Positions 45,041-55,096 of a stretch of 55,110 bases of DNA are shown piece by piece. Each line of letters starts with the position of its first letter. Position 1 is the stretch's first letter. Made by a program: the position numbers and the translations under genes. The notes beneath the pieces are model-generated. The model was not told the DNA's origin. It saw only the letters and a list, made by a program, of their open reading frames with translations, and did not search any database. The stretch is from NCBI GenBank assembly GCA_031265445.1, contig JAISCQ010000254.1, positions 1 to 55,110 of the forward strand, in the 5' to 3' direction. This stretch comes from Bacteroidales bacterium (GTDB lineage: Bacteria; Bacteroidota; Bacteroidia; Bacteroidales; UBA4181).

Positions 45041-45988
45041 ATGAAGCATTTTACATCGATACATGATGTCGCCAACCTGAAAGAGCTTCTTGCAGAAGCC
45101 TTTTTAATCAAGGACAACCCGTTTCAACACGAAAATCTGGGTAAACACCGTACCATGGGCTTATTATTCTTTAACTCGAGCCTCCGTACGCGTCTTAGCA
45201 CGCAAAAAGCCGCTCAAAACCTTGGGATGAACACCATGGTGCTCAATATCAACGAGGACAGCTGGAAAATCGAGACCGAATTCGGCGTAGTGATGAATGG
45301 CGACAAGGCCGAGCACATCAAGGAAGCGGCGGCGGTTATCGGGCGTTATTGCGACATCATTGGCGTACGTTCGTTCCCTGCACTGAAAGACCGTAATGCC
45401 GATTATTCCGAAAGCGTCATCAATCAGTTTATCCAATATGCCGGCGTTCCCGTTGTGAGCATGGAATCGGCCACGCGCCACCCGTTGCAGTCGTTTGCCG
45501 ACATCATTACCATCGAGCAGTACAAAAAGACGGAACGGCCCAGAGTGTTGCTGGCCTGGGCGCCGCATTGCCGTGCATTGCCGCAGTCGGTGCCCAACTC
45601 GTTTGCCGAATGGGCTGTTGCTGCCGGCTACGAGGTAGTGATCACCCACCCGGAAGGCTACGAACTCGATCCGGTGTTTACCCGGGGCGCAACCATCGAA
45701 TACGACCGCGAAAAGGCATACGGAAACGCTGATTTCGTGTATGCCAAAAACTGGTCGTCGTACTGCAATTACGGAAAAATACTCTGCGAAGACCTTGCCT
45801 GGACGTGCAATGCCAAAAACATGGCGCTCACCAGCCATGCCAAATTCATGCACTGCCTCCCGGTACGCCGCAACCTGGTAGTATCCGACGAAGTGATCGA
45901 CAGCGAAAACTCCCTTGTCATCGAAGAAGCAGCCAATCGTGTGGTGTCGGCGCAAACGGTACTTTGGAAAATTTTGCAGTCGATATAA
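45041..45988 (+). CDS. argF': N-succinyl/N-acetylornithine carbamoyltransferase
   Basis: A 315-residue transcarbamylase of arginine synthesis. The phosphate-binding loop FFNSSLRTRLSTQKAAQN departs from the STRT of ordinary ornithine carbamoyltransferase and matches the Bacteroides enzyme that uses N-succinylornithine. ESATRHPLQSFADIITI and the HCLPVRRNLVVSDEV motif are present. Whether the acyl group is succinyl or acetyl cannot be decided here. The deacylase at 46861 would release the final citrulline. Confidence 0.92.
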   Translation: MKHFTSIHDVANLKELLAEAFLIKDNPFQHENLGKHRTMGLLFFNSSLRTRLSTQKAAQNLGMNTMVLNINEDSWKIETEFGVVMNGDKAEHIKEAAAVIGRYCDIIGVRSFPALKDRNADYSESVINQFIQYAGVPVVSMESATRHPLQSFADIITIEQYKKTERPRVLLAWAPHCRALPQSVPNSFAEWAVAAGYEVVITHPEGYELDPVFTRGATIEYDREKAYGNADFVYAKNWSSYCNYGKILCEDLAWTCNAKNMALTSHAKFMHCLPVRRNLVVSDEVIDSENSLVIEEAANRVVSAQTVLWKILQSI

Positions 45989-46045
45989 GTAAAATCCCGG
46001 TTTGTATCCGTGGCGACGCAAATTAAAACTCATTAATCATACAGC

Positions 46046-46843
46046 ATGTTAGAATTATTTGTGCATTGGAGTGTTGACCCTGAATTTTTTGCTGTTGGGG
46101 AATGGTCGATTCGCTGGTATGCCATACTCTTTGTGTGTGCCTTTATATTTGGCGGGTATGCTTTTCGTGAATTAGTGAAACATGACAGGATACCTGACCG
46201 ATTTAATGAACAAATCCTTACTTATGTTATACTTGGCACAATTATTGGCGCGCGGTTAGGTCATTGTTTTTTTTATGATCCTGAATACTTCTTAGGACAT
46301 CCTCTTGAGATATTTGCTACCTGGAAAGGTGGATTGTCCAGTCATGGCGGCGCTTTCGGGATACTTGTTTCATTATATCTCCTTGCCCGGAAAACGAAAA
46401 AACCCTATATCTGGATTCTTGACAGAGCAGTTATTGTAATAGGAGTATCCGGTTTTTTTATACGCATGGGAAATCTAATGAATTCTGAAATATATGGAAT
46501 TGAAACCTCTCTTCCATGGGGGTTCATATTTGAGCGCAACAATGAAATTGTTCCAAAGCATCCCACACAGGTATATGAAGCGTTATATTATCTGTTAACT
46601 TATGTAATACTGCGTTTTGTATATAGAAAATGTAAAAATCAACCGCATCCGTTCTTTATGTTTGGATTGTTCCTGATGATGGTTTTTGTGTTTCGTTTCT
46701 GCATAGAGTTTATTAAAAATCCGCAGGAATCGTGGGAAGCAGGAATGAAATTTAATATGGGACAGTTACTCAGTATTCCATTTATTATTTTTGGAGTTAT
46801 ATCACTTTTGACCAGTTTCAGATCAAAGCCTCTAAAACATTAA
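46046..46843 (+). CDS. lgt: prolipoprotein diacylglyceryl transferase
   Basis: A 265-residue inner-membrane enzyme with seven hydrophobic segments that attaches diacylglycerol to lipoprotein cysteines. The Lgt signature is RMGNLMNSEIYG near residue 149; HGGAFG (about 101) and HPTQVYEALYYLL (about 170) carry other conserved residues. It is clearly AT-richer than its neighbours (many TTT, ATA and TTA codons) and separates two arginine genes, so it may have been inserted here. Confidence 0.95.
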   Translation: MLELFVHWSVDPEFFAVGEWSIRWYAILFVCAFIFGGYAFRELVKHDRIPDRFNEQILTYVILGTIIGARLGHCFFYDPEYFLGHPLEIFATWKGGLSSHGGAFGILVSLYLLARKTKKPYIWILDRAVIVIGVSGFFIRMGNLMNSEIYGIETSLPWGFIFERNNEIVPKHPTQVYEALYYLLTYVILRFVYRKCKNQPHPFFMFGLFLMMVFVFRFCIEFIKNPQESWEAGMKFNMGQLLSIPFIIFGVISLLTSFRSKPLKH

Positions 46844-46860
46844 TAAACCCGAAACCCGAA

Positions 46861-47940
46861 ATGAAAGATTCATTATGTCCCGATCGGAAACCGCAAGCCG
46901 CCATCGGCCTGTTATGCCGTTTGATCGCAACCCCGTCGCTCAGCCGCGAGGAAGACCAAACTGCCGGCATGATCGAATCGTATCTGAAAGAACAGGGTTG
47001 CACCGTCTTCCGCAAAGGCAACAACGTATGGGCGCAGTCGATCATCGACGACCGGTTGCCGGTGATCCTGCTCAATTCGCACCACGATACGGTAAAGCCT
47101 GTTGCCTCGTGGACGCGCGACCCCTTTACGCCGACTGTCGAAAACGGACGGCTTTACGGATTGGGAAGCAATGATGCCGGGGCTTCGCTGGTGAGCCTGA
47201 TGATGACTTTCCTGCATTTCGCGAAACAAAAGGACAGGAACTGCAATCTCATCTATGCGGCAACCGCCGAAGAAGAAATCACCGGGAAGAATGGCATTGC
47301 GCTTATCCTGGACGATTTGGGGCCGCTCGATCTGGCCATTGTGGGCGAACCCACGCAAATGCAAATGGCTGTTGCCGAAAAGGGATTGATGGTGCTCGAT
47401 TGCGAAACCGCCGGGAAAACCGGACACGCCGCCCGTAATGAAGGCGTCAATGCAATTTATCTGGCCATGGACGATATTGAATGGTTCCGGACATTCAGAT
47501 TTCCGGACACATCGCCGCTCCTTGGCGATGTAAAAATGACCGTATCGGTCATCAACGCAGGATACCAGCACAATGTAGTGCCCGACAGCTGTAAATACGC
47601 GGTGGATGTCCGTACCAACGAACACTACAAAAATACGGATGCATTGGCGATCATTCGCGGATGCATGAAAAACAGCGCTGTAACGCCCCGTTCCACGCAT
47701 ATCAACTCGTCGTCCATACCGATGGAACACCCGCTGGTGCAGCGGGGCCTGTCGATGGGGTTGACGGCCTTTGGTTCGCCCACGACATCCGATCAGGCAC
47801 GGATACCGTATACATCCGTCAAAATAGGGCCGGGCGATTCGGCGCGTTCGCACACGGCTGACGAATACATTGTACCGGATGAGATCAGGCAGGGTATCGA
47901 AACGTATATCCGTCTATTGACGGGACTTTTGCTAAAGTGA
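46861..47940 (+). CDS. argE: M20-family deacylase, probable N-acyl-ornithine/citrulline deacylase
   Basis: A 359-residue zinc peptidase-family enzyme. Metal ligands appear in LLNSHHDTVKP (His, Asp), SNDAGASLVS (Asp), TAEEEITGKNG (Glu-Glu), VGEPTQ and SHTADEYI (His). The dimerisation domain lies near residues 170-280. Next to argF' it most likely removes the succinyl or acetyl group from the arginine pathway intermediate. Length is normal for ArgE/DapE-like proteins of Bacteroidota. Confidence 0.88.
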   Translation: MKDSLCPDRKPQAAIGLLCRLIATPSLSREEDQTAGMIESYLKEQGCTVFRKGNNVWAQSIIDDRLPVILLNSHHDTVKPVASWTRDPFTPTVENGRLYGLGSNDAGASLVSLMMTFLHFAKQKDRNCNLIYAATAEEEITGKNGIALILDDLGPLDLAIVGEPTQMQMAVAEKGLMVLDCETAGKTGHAARNEGVNAIYLAMDDIEWFRTFRFPDTSPLLGDVKMTVSVINAGYQHNVVPDSCKYAVDVRTNEHYKNTDALAIIRGCMKNSAVTPRSTHINSSSIPMEHPLVQRGLSMGLTAFGSPTTSDQARIPYTSVKIGPGDSARSHTADEYIVPDEIRQGIETYIRLLTGLLLK

Positions 47941-48092
47941 GGCTTTTATTATAGAGATCCGGCTCACACAAAATTTATACTAATGAACTTGTTTTTACGA
48001 AAAATATGGTTGTAATAAGATGATATGCTGTTGCTTTCGATGATTTTTCTGCATCAAGTTCAAATGAAATTCGTTTGATGCAATCAATATGT

Positions 48093-48100
48093 TATCTTTG
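48093..48100 (+). promoter_or_regulatory. -7 box of the UbiA-family gene
   Basis: TATCTTTG matches TAnnTTTG exactly and lies 11 nt before the start at 48111, with TTTG at 48074 (spacing only 15). The next in-frame ATG is at 48114. Confidence 0.45.
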
Positions 48101-48110
48101 CCAAAAATAG

Positions 48111-49073
48111 ATGATGTCGGTTTTCCTTACTTTGATCCGGTTCCCTAACTTACTGATGATCGCTTTCACACAGTATGTGATGCGTTACGCGGTGATTCTG
48201 CCGTTGGCGCGATCATACGGTATGGAGTTTCAGTTGAGTGGTTTTGATTTTTTCTGCCTGGTGTTTTCCACCATGTGTACTGCTGCTGCCGGATATGCCA
48301 TCAACGACTATTTCGATGTAAAAACCGATAAGATCAACCGGCCCGGCAAGGTAGTGGTAGGTCGGAAAATCAGCCGCCGCAGAACGATGATGATGCACAT
48401 TATTTTTTGCGCCCTGGGTATTCTGTCGGGAGGTTATGTTACATGGAAATCAGGGATTCCCGAGCTGGTGCTGGTATACATTATGGTAGCCGGCATGCTT
48501 TGGCTGTATTCCACCATTTACAAGCAGCAATTCCTGATAGGAAACATGATTGTCGCCTTGTTTTCCGCCTTGGTTCCCATGATGACGCTGTTGGATATAC
48601 CGCCTATGTACAGGGAAAATGGCCGGTTATTACTGGACGAAGGCGCTAACCTCAACTTTGCTGTATTCTGGATACTGGGTGTCGCCGTGTTTGCGTTCCT
48701 AAGCACATTATCGCGTGAAATTACCAAGGATGCCGAAGATTTTGAAGGCGACGCTGCCTACGGTTGCCGTTCGTTACCCATCGTGTTGGGCGACCGGCGT
48801 ACCAAACGTACCATCATCGGTATTAACATCGTTACCGTGGTGATGCTCGGCTTTGTATACGGCTATTTCCTGCGCCATATAGCCGGGTGTTTTTCATTTT
48901 TTTACATACTGTTATTACTGGTTGTCCCTATGGCGCTCATCAGCTGGAAAGTGTACAAAGCTGCCGGCAGTGACGATTACCGCCGGGCAGGCGACCGGAT
49001 GAAATTAGTGATGCTTGCCGGAATAGCCTATAGCGGCGTGGTGTGGTTAAGCTGTTTTTTGTTTTGTCGATAA
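48111..49073 (+). CDS. UbiA-family prenyltransferase
   Basis: A 320-residue membrane protein with about eight or nine helices. The two Asp-rich sites are NDYFDVKTDKINRPGK (about residue 65) and SREITKDAEDFEGD (about 203), which bind Mg-prenyl diphosphate. It resembles the geranylgeranylglycerol-phosphate synthase-like branch found in Bacteroidota; the acceptor could be a quinone precursor or a lipid. Single gene, convergent with the phosphatase that follows. Confidence 0.88.
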   Translation: MMSVFLTLIRFPNLLMIAFTQYVMRYAVILPLARSYGMEFQLSGFDFFCLVFSTMCTAAAGYAINDYFDVKTDKINRPGKVVVGRKISRRRTMMMHIIFCALGILSGGYVTWKSGIPELVLVYIMVAGMLWLYSTIYKQQFLIGNMIVALFSALVPMMTLLDIPPMYRENGRLLLDEGANLNFAVFWILGVAVFAFLSTLSREITKDAEDFEGDAAYGCRSLPIVLGDRRTKRTIIGINIVTVVMLGFVYGYFLRHIAGCFSFFYILLLLVVPMALISWKVYKAAGSDDYRRAGDRMKLVMLAGIAYSGVVWLSCFLFCR

Positions 49074-49091
49074 CACCCAAAAGGCGCGTTT

Positions 49092-49751
49092 TTATTCCTT
49101 CGAAAACATTTCCAGCAAGTCCATCGGATGGTCGATAATTCGCTTTGCGCCGTTTGCCGCGAGTTCTTCTTTCGGGCGGAAGCCCCACCCGGCGCCAACG
49201 GGATAAAAACCGGCTGCATTGGCGGTTTTCATATCTACGTCGCTGTCGCCAAGGTAGCAGATATTTGCCGGCGCGATCCCTATCTGTTCGGAAACGAATA
49301 ATGCCGCCGCCGGATCCGGTTTTCGCGGGAACCGCTCATTGTCGCCCAGCACTGCTTCGAACTTCCATTTCGTCAGCAACTCGCCGCAGATTTTTTGCGT
49401 CAGTAGGTCGGCTTTGTTCGAAAGTAGCGCCAGCTTGATCCGTTGTGACGATAATGCGTCCAGCAGTTCGGGGATGCCGTCGTACAGTCGCGTTTTGTTG
49501 ATATAGTTCCTGTTGTATTCGGCAACCATCCGGTCGTGGCAGGCGGTGATCATAGCGTCGTTACGGGCGCTTTCGGGCAGACATTCGGCAACCATGTTCC
49601 TAAGCCCGTTGCCTACGTAAAAACGGTAAGCATCGTATTCGTGTGTCGGAAAGCCTTTGCCGGCAAGTACCCGGTTCATGTTGTCGGCAATATCTTCAAG
49701 CGTATCCGCCAATGTTCCGTCGAGGTCAAATATGACAGCGCGATCATTCAT
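49092..49751 (-). CDS. gph: HAD-family phosphatase, phosphoglycolate phosphatase-like
   Basis: A 219-residue haloacid-dehalogenase phosphatase. Motif I is VIFDLDGTLADT (nucleophile Asp), motif II LLSNKAD, motif III KPDPAA and motif IV YLGDSDVDMKTA. A helical cap lies between residues 15 and 85. The layout is that of phosphoglycolate phosphatase; substrate specificity cannot be confirmed by sequence. A minus-strand -7 box TACCTTTG lies at 49771-49778. Confidence 0.88.
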   Translation of the reverse strand: MNDRAVIFDLDGTLADTLEDIADNMNRVLAGKGFPTHEYDAYRFYVGNGLRNMVAECLPESARNDAMITACHDRMVAEYNRNYINKTRLYDGIPELLDALSSQRIKLALLSNKADLLTQKICGELLTKWKFEAVLGDNERFPRKPDPAAALFVSEQIGIAPANICYLGDSDVDMKTANAAGFYPVGAGWGFRPKEELAANGAKRIIDHPMDLLEMFSKE

Positions 49752-49849
49752 TCGTCTTCATTTTTTTTGACAAAGGTACAAATGTTCGCCCCAAGTTCCA
49801 TACTTCATGACGGGCAAAACCGTCATTGCGCTGATAACGTAACGAAACG

Positions 49850-51676
49850 CTATTTTACCTGCAGGGAGTGCAGATACCTGTAGATGCCTTTTTCAATGGC
49901 GATCAGTTCATCATGTGTTCCCTGTTCTACAATGCGGCCATTTTCGAGCACGCAGATGCAGTCGGCATGCTTGATGGTGCTTAGCCGGTGTGCGATGACA
50001 ATGGAAGTACGGTTGGTCATCAGTTTGGTGAGCGCATCCTGTACCAGCCGTTCCGATTCGGTATCGAGCGCCGACGTAGCTTCGTCGAGGATCAGTATCG
50101 GCGGGTTTTTCAGCACGGCGCGCGCAATGGCGATGCGTTGCCGCTGTCCGCCCGAGAGCCTCATGCCGCGGTCGCCTATGTTGGTGTAATACCCTTCTTC
50201 CAAGTGGACGATGAATTCGTCGGCATTGGCAATCCTGGCGGCGGCAATCACCTGTTCCTCGCTCACGCCGGTCATCCCGAAAACAATGTTGTTGAATACG
50301 GTGTCGTTGAACAGCACGGGCTCCTGCGTTACAATACCCATCTGGCCGATCAGGTCGTTGAGCTTGTAATCCTTCACATTCACACTGTCGATACATAACT
50401 CGCCTTCGGTTACATCATAGAAACGGGGTATCAGGTCGGCAATGGTCGACTTGCCGGCGCCCGAGTGCCCCACCAGCGCAAACATTTTACCTTTGGGAAT
50501 AGTGAGGTTGATGTTGTGCAGTACAGGCTCTGTTCCGTATTTGAAGGTGACATCACGAAAGTCGATATTCTCCCTGAATTTGCTGATCGGGACGGGATTG
50601 GCTATTTCCCTGATTTCGTTTTCCTGATCGAGAATGGCAAAGATACGCTGGCCGGAAGCCAAACCCCTTTGGATGTTGCCATAGGCATTTCCTAAAGCTT
50701 TTGCCGGCGCTATTACCCTGTAATACATAGCTATATATCCAATAAAGACTTCCATCGACATTCCCAGCTTGCCATTGATTTGAAGTATACCGGCATAGAA
50801 TATGATACAGGCAACGACAGTTACACCCAGAAATTCGGAGAGCGGTGTGGCGACTTCAATCCTGTTCATGATTTTTTTATTAACAAGCCGGTGCCGGTTA
50901 TTCATCCAGTCAAACTTATCAGTCATTTGTTTTTCAGCGTTAAAAGCCTTGATAATTTTGATGCCTGAAATAGTCTCTTCGAACACACTGACAATTTGTC
51001 CCATGATACTTTGGCTTTCTTTGGCATGAGTACGGAGTTTTTTGATCAGCCTTCCGATGGCTAACGATACAACCGGTAAAGCCAGTAAGGTAAATAATGT
51101 TAACCGGTACGACATTGCAAAAAGCGCTCCCATTGTAATGATGATCATCAACGGTTCTCGAAACAACACTTGAAATGAATTAACCACCGATCCCTGTACT
51201 TCAGCAACGTCGCTCGAGACGCTTGATAAAATATCTCCTTTACGTTTATCTTGAAAATACCCGACATTAAAACAGCATATTTTGTCGTAAATCGCTCTAC
51301 GTATGTTACGTACAAGATTGGTACGCAATGATGTGAGCGTTCGCTGCGACAAATAGCCAAAAAGATTGGCCAATACCGAAGCTACTAAAAGTATCAGGAT
51401 TACAAAAATAAGCGCTCCTTTGGGACCATATTGCACTGTAAAATTAGATAACCAGTAATTATACATGTCGATGCAATATTTGATAAATCCGTCCGCCATT
51501 TGAGGCTTTTCTGCAATAATTGCCGAATCACCCTCAAATATTACTTTCATTACCGGAATAATCAATACGAAATTGATTGTACCCATAACTGTTGCTATCA
51601 GGGTAAATAAAGCATATTTAGGCCAATATCTTCCGTAAGGCTTGGCAAAACTAAGTAAACGTAAAAAGGGCTTCAT
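49850..51676 (-). CDS. MsbA-like ABC exporter (fused membrane and ATPase domains)
   Basis: A 608-residue ABC half-transporter. Six membrane helices lie in residues 15-330. The ATPase domain has Walker A GHSGAGKST (about 405), the Q-loop IGQMGIVTQEPVLF, signature LSGGQRQRIAIARAVL, Walker B ILILDEATSALDTES and switch VIAHRLSTIKHAD. It resembles MsbA, the lipid A flippase, but could export other lipids or peptides. A homodimer is expected. Confidence 0.9.
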   Translation of the reverse strand: MKPFLRLLSFAKPYGRYWPKYALFTLIATVMGTINFVLIIPVMKVIFEGDSAIIAEKPQMADGFIKYCIDMYNYWLSNFTVQYGPKGALIFVILILLVASVLANLFGYLSQRTLTSLRTNLVRNIRRAIYDKICCFNVGYFQDKRKGDILSSVSSDVAEVQGSVVNSFQVLFREPLMIIITMGALFAMSYRLTLFTLLALPVVSLAIGRLIKKLRTHAKESQSIMGQIVSVFEETISGIKIIKAFNAEKQMTDKFDWMNNRHRLVNKKIMNRIEVATPLSEFLGVTVVACIIFYAGILQINGKLGMSMEVFIGYIAMYYRVIAPAKALGNAYGNIQRGLASGQRIFAILDQENEIREIANPVPISKFRENIDFRDVTFKYGTEPVLHNINLTIPKGKMFALVGHSGAGKSTIADLIPRFYDVTEGELCIDSVNVKDYKLNDLIGQMGIVTQEPVLFNDTVFNNIVFGMTGVSEEQVIAAARIANADEFIVHLEEGYYTNIGDRGMRLSGGQRQRIAIARAVLKNPPILILDEATSALDTESERLVQDALTKLMTNRTSIVIAHRLSTIKHADCICVLENGRIVEQGTHDELIAIEKGIYRYLHSLQVK

Positions 51677-51723
51677 GAAATAATGGTTATTGGTTATTGG
51701 TGCATTTCCAGATGTTCAACACT

Positions 51724-53010
51724 TTATCGATCAATGCTCCCATCAATCATCCTGTTGATGGCACGCTGGCAGACAGGGCAAAAAACGGCGCTGTTGCTGC
51801 GCATCCGGCAATTGACCATCGGCCTGTAGACGCCATGGGTCACATAGCCGCCGCCTTCATAGACACCTACCCGGCCTTCGTTGATTTCGGCGGGTGGCGT
51901 TGGGATCGGCGTTCCGGCAGGCAGCATGTTTTTCCACTTCGTTTCGAAATTCACCAGGGTGGTGATGTTGGGTTCCCAGGGTTCCGTTTTCAGGTTGTAG
52001 AAATCGTTGTAGGCTACTTCCGAATTGAAATATTCATCGGCCAGTCCGGCAAACGAATGTCCGAACTCATGCACGAAAACGACATTGCTCATTTCATGGT
52101 CTGCCGTCCCGAGGCCGTAATAATTGAAGATTCCGCCGCCGCCGTATTTTTCGGAATTGACGATCACAAACACCGCATCGCAGGGAACGTCCCACACCTT
52201 ATCGCGGATGAGCGCAAGATCGGGAGCGGTCAGGTAACGGTCGATACCGAATGTCCAGAAATGCGATTTGAGTGCGGTATTCTTCCAGATATTTTGTCCG
52301 GGAATGTCCACACCCGATTCTTCCGACGGACATTCGACCGCCCAGATGTTGAAATCGTTTTTACGGTCGCTGTAAGGTTTGGTACGGAAAAGGAAATCGG
52401 TGAACCGCGCCGCATCTTTCCTGAACTTGTCCATTTCGTCTTTTGTGTATCCTTCGGCAACAAAGACCAGGTCGACCTTCCGGGCGGGTATTCCGCTGTT
52501 CAATATTTTGGCAACCGGGTATTTCGGGCGTTTTTCGCGATTGATGCCGATGCTTTTCGGATCAAGGGCTGTATTGAATAACGGTTCGAATTTGCCTGTG
52601 ACGTAATTCCGCGCCAATATCTCAAGACGGATGTTCTTTCTGGGATAGGGCATCACGATCACCTGGCTGTACGAACGGTTGACGGTTTGAGCCTCTTCGG
52701 TGGTGCGCCATTCCTGAAACAGCGAGCAGAATCCCCTGCTGTAAACAAGGTTTCCGGAAGCCTCGTCAAACACATCGTAGCGATATTCGCCATAATCGGG
52801 ACTGTCGGTAAGATGCGTGAGCGGCCCGCCCCAATGCGGCTCTTCGCGGAAGCAATCAAAATAGACGTCCTGGCGCTGGGCATTTCCGGCCAGGTAAAAG
52901 TCAAAACGGAGCGTTTTTGTTTCGAAATAGTCGTCAAACTTCACTTGAGCATGAATCATGGATGATTGACAGCAAATCAAGGCCAAAGCGATATTTTTTA
53001 ATGCGCTCAT
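51724..53010 (-). CDS. M64-family metallopeptidase, secreted
   Basis: A 428-residue protein. The signal peptide ends near SMIHAQ. The N-terminal beta domain (about 22-150, FDDYFETKTLRFDFYLAG) is followed by the peptidase domain (about 165-420). The zinc site is VFVHEFGHSFAGLADEY (HExxH near residue 316). KVDLVFVAEGYTKDEMDKF opens the catalytic domain. M64 includes the Clostridium ramosum IgA peptidase, but Bacteroidota members are widespread in non-host species; no claim is made about IgA. Two Cys in CRMRSNSAVFCPVC may bind metal or form disulfides. Confidence 0.9.
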   Translation of the reverse strand: MSALKNIALALICCQSSMIHAQVKFDDYFETKTLRFDFYLAGNAQRQDVYFDCFREEPHWGGPLTHLTDSPDYGEYRYDVFDEASGNLVYSRGFCSLFQEWRTTEEAQTVNRSYSQVIVMPYPRKNIRLEILARNYVTGKFEPLFNTALDPKSIGINREKRPKYPVAKILNSGIPARKVDLVFVAEGYTKDEMDKFRKDAARFTDFLFRTKPYSDRKNDFNIWAVECPSEESGVDIPGQNIWKNTALKSHFWTFGIDRYLTAPDLALIRDKVWDVPCDAVFVIVNSEKYGGGGIFNYYGLGTADHEMSNVVFVHEFGHSFAGLADEYFNSEVAYNDFYNLKTEPWEPNITTLVNFETKWKNMLPAGTPIPTPPAEINEGRVGVYEGGGYVTHGVYRPMVNCRMRSNSAVFCPVCQRAINRMIDGSIDR

Positions 53011-53110
53011 ATATATTTCAGTATTTCAATATTTCTTTTACTTTCCCTAAAGGCTTTTTCCCCTCTCCAGAGGTGAACTCAGCGTCTTCTGAAAAATTCA
53101 TTTGCAATGG

Positions 53111-54457
53111 TTAGATTCCCGTATAATTAAACGGGGTGATCTGCTTCAGTTCTTCCTTTACTTCGGGCGACACGTCCAACCGGTCGATAAACGCATTCAG
53201 TCTGTGCTTGTCGATACCTTCTTCCGATGTGCGGGTCAACTCTTTAAGCGCTTCGTAAGGTTTGGGGAAACCTTCGCGGCGCAGTACCGTTTGTATTCCT
53301 TCGCTCACTACGATCCAGTTGCGCGTCAGATCGGCGTCCAGCGCGGGGTAGTTCACGATGAGCTTGTTCAAGCCCTTGAGTATCGAATGAAACGCAATGA
53401 TGGTATGGGCCATCGGAACGCCGATGTTGCGCAATACGGTAGAATCGGTCAGGTCGCGCTGCAGACGCGATACGGGCAGCTTTGCGGCCAGGTGCTCGAA
53501 CAGCGAATTGGCCAGCCCGAGGTTTCCCTCGGCGTTTTCGAAGTCGATGGGGTTCACTTTATGCGGCATGGCCGACGAGCCGACCTCCGCCTTGACGATT
53601 TTCTGCCTGAAATATTCCTGCGAGACATACGTCCAGATGTCGCGGCACATATCGGTCAGGATACTGTTGATGCGCTTGAGGGCGTCGCACTGGGCCGCAA
53701 AATTGTCGTAATGCTCAATTTGTGTGGTGGTTTGACTGCGTTTCAATCCCAGCACACTGTCGACAAAGTTGTTGGCAAAGGCTTTCCAGTCGATCTCCGG
53801 GTAAGCGACATGGTGCGCATTGAAGTTGCCCGTGGCCCCGCCGAATTTAGCCGAAAACGGGATGAGCCTGAACTGCGCGAGCTGCACTTCGAGTCTTTCG
53901 ACAAATACCGCAAATTCCTTGCCCAGTCGGGTGGGCGATGCAGGCTGTCCGTGCGTGCGCGCCAGCATCGGGACGGTAGCCCATGTTTTCACGAAGTTGC
54001 GCAGGCACAGCATCAGGTCGTCACAATAAGGCGTGTAAATCTGTTCGATGGCATCCCTGTTCGATAACGGGATGGCCGTATTGTTGATGTCCTGCGATGT
54101 CAGCCCGAAATGGATAAACTCGCTGTACTGCTGGATGTCCAGCGTCCGGAACTGCTCTTTCAGGTAATATTCCACCGCCTTCACATCGTGATTGGTTTCT
54201 TCTTCGATGGCTTTCACCCGTTCGGCCGCATTGATGCCGTAATTCCTGTAAATGTCGCGCAAGCCTTCGTATTTCGACTTGTCGAACGATTGCAGCTGGG
54301 GCAGCGGTAACTCGCACAGCGCGATGAAATATTCCACTTCCACTTTTATGCGGTATCGTATCAGGGCGTATTCCGAATAGTATTCCGCCAATGGTTCCGT
54401 CTTGCGGCGATAACGGCCGTCAACCGGAGATATTGCGGAAAGTATGTTCAAATCCAT
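53111..54457 (-). CDS. purB: adenylosuccinate lyase
   Basis: A 448-residue enzyme that cleaves SAICAR and adenylosuccinate in purine synthesis. The superfamily signature is GSSAMPHKVNPIDFENAEGN (about residues 292-311), with the catalytic Ser in SSAM. Also ISPVDGRYRRKTEPLAEYYS, HDVKAVEYYL, HFGLTSQDINNTA and RTHGQPASPTRLG. A minus-strand -7 box TACTTTTG lies at 54477-54484. Confidence 0.95.
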   Translation of the reverse strand: MDLNILSAISPVDGRYRRKTEPLAEYYSEYALIRYRIKVEVEYFIALCELPLPQLQSFDKSKYEGLRDIYRNYGINAAERVKAIEEETNHDVKAVEYYLKEQFRTLDIQQYSEFIHFGLTSQDINNTAIPLSNRDAIEQIYTPYCDDLMLCLRNFVKTWATVPMLARTHGQPASPTRLGKEFAVFVERLEVQLAQFRLIPFSAKFGGATGNFNAHHVAYPEIDWKAFANNFVDSVLGLKRSQTTTQIEHYDNFAAQCDALKRINSILTDMCRDIWTYVSQEYFRQKIVKAEVGSSAMPHKVNPIDFENAEGNLGLANSLFEHLAAKLPVSRLQRDLTDSTVLRNIGVPMAHTIIAFHSILKGLNKLIVNYPALDADLTRNWIVVSEGIQTVLRREGFPKPYEALKELTRTSEEGIDKHRLNAFIDRLDVSPEVKEELKQITPFNYTGI

Positions 54458-54564
54458 ATTGAAATGATTAAAGCGACAAAAGTAGGGAAAAAATCACACA
54501 TTCTTTGAACACATTCCTAAAGACCTCCGGAAAACGGAAGATAAAATACCTCCCTTACGGTTTT

Positions 54565-54834
54565 GACCCTGACAGGTCTGACGACCCTGTCAGGTCGGGC
54601 GCTACTCCCACGCCGGTGCAAAGCGCTGACCTGTCAGGCTGCGTTGTAGAGACGCGATGCATCGCGTCTCTGCTGTCAGGGTCAAAGAAGGCTGTACCAC
54701 CGCTGACAGGGTCTGTCGACCACTGTCAGCGGTAGCGTGCGGCACACCCTGTCAGCGGTCTTGACCCTGACAGGTTCGTATACGTACGCTTACGTAAAAC
54801 GACCTGACAGGGTCGGCAGACCTGTCAGGGTCAA
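54565..54834. repeat. cluster of GTCAGGGTC repeat elements
   Basis: GACCCTGACAGGTC (54565) with GACCCTGTCAGGTC (54583), ACCTGTCAGGCTG near 54630, GCTGTCAGGGTCAAAGA near 54673, and TTGACCCTGACAGGT (54761-54775) paired with ACCTGTCAGGGTCAA (54820-54834). The set belongs to the same family as 24.9, 35.4 and 37.55 kb. Confidence 0.7.
54648..54671. repeat. 24-bp perfect palindrome
   Basis: AGAGACGCGATG is followed by its reverse complement CATCGCGTCTCT. It resembles REP-like elements of the GTAGAGACG type and the GACGTGGC palindromes at 425 and 593. Confidence 0.7.
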
Positions 54835-54872
54835 AAATAAAATCAAAAAAATATCCCCAAAACAAATATTTT

Positions 54873-54903
54873 TTTGTTTTTGTTCAAAAACCATTTATAT
54901 TTG
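54873..54903 (+). promoter_or_regulatory. consensus promoter facing the window end
   Basis: TTTG (54873-54876), 19 nt, then TATATTTG (54896-54903): a full match with ideal spacing, pointing to the frame with the (AG)n tract. Confidence 0.65.
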
Positions 54904-54916
54904 TCCCCGATTTTTA

Positions 54917-55096
<180 letters not shown>

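Noticed and set aside
53102-54067. 321-codon plus-strand frame opposite purB
   Set aside because: purB is unmistakable on the other strand.
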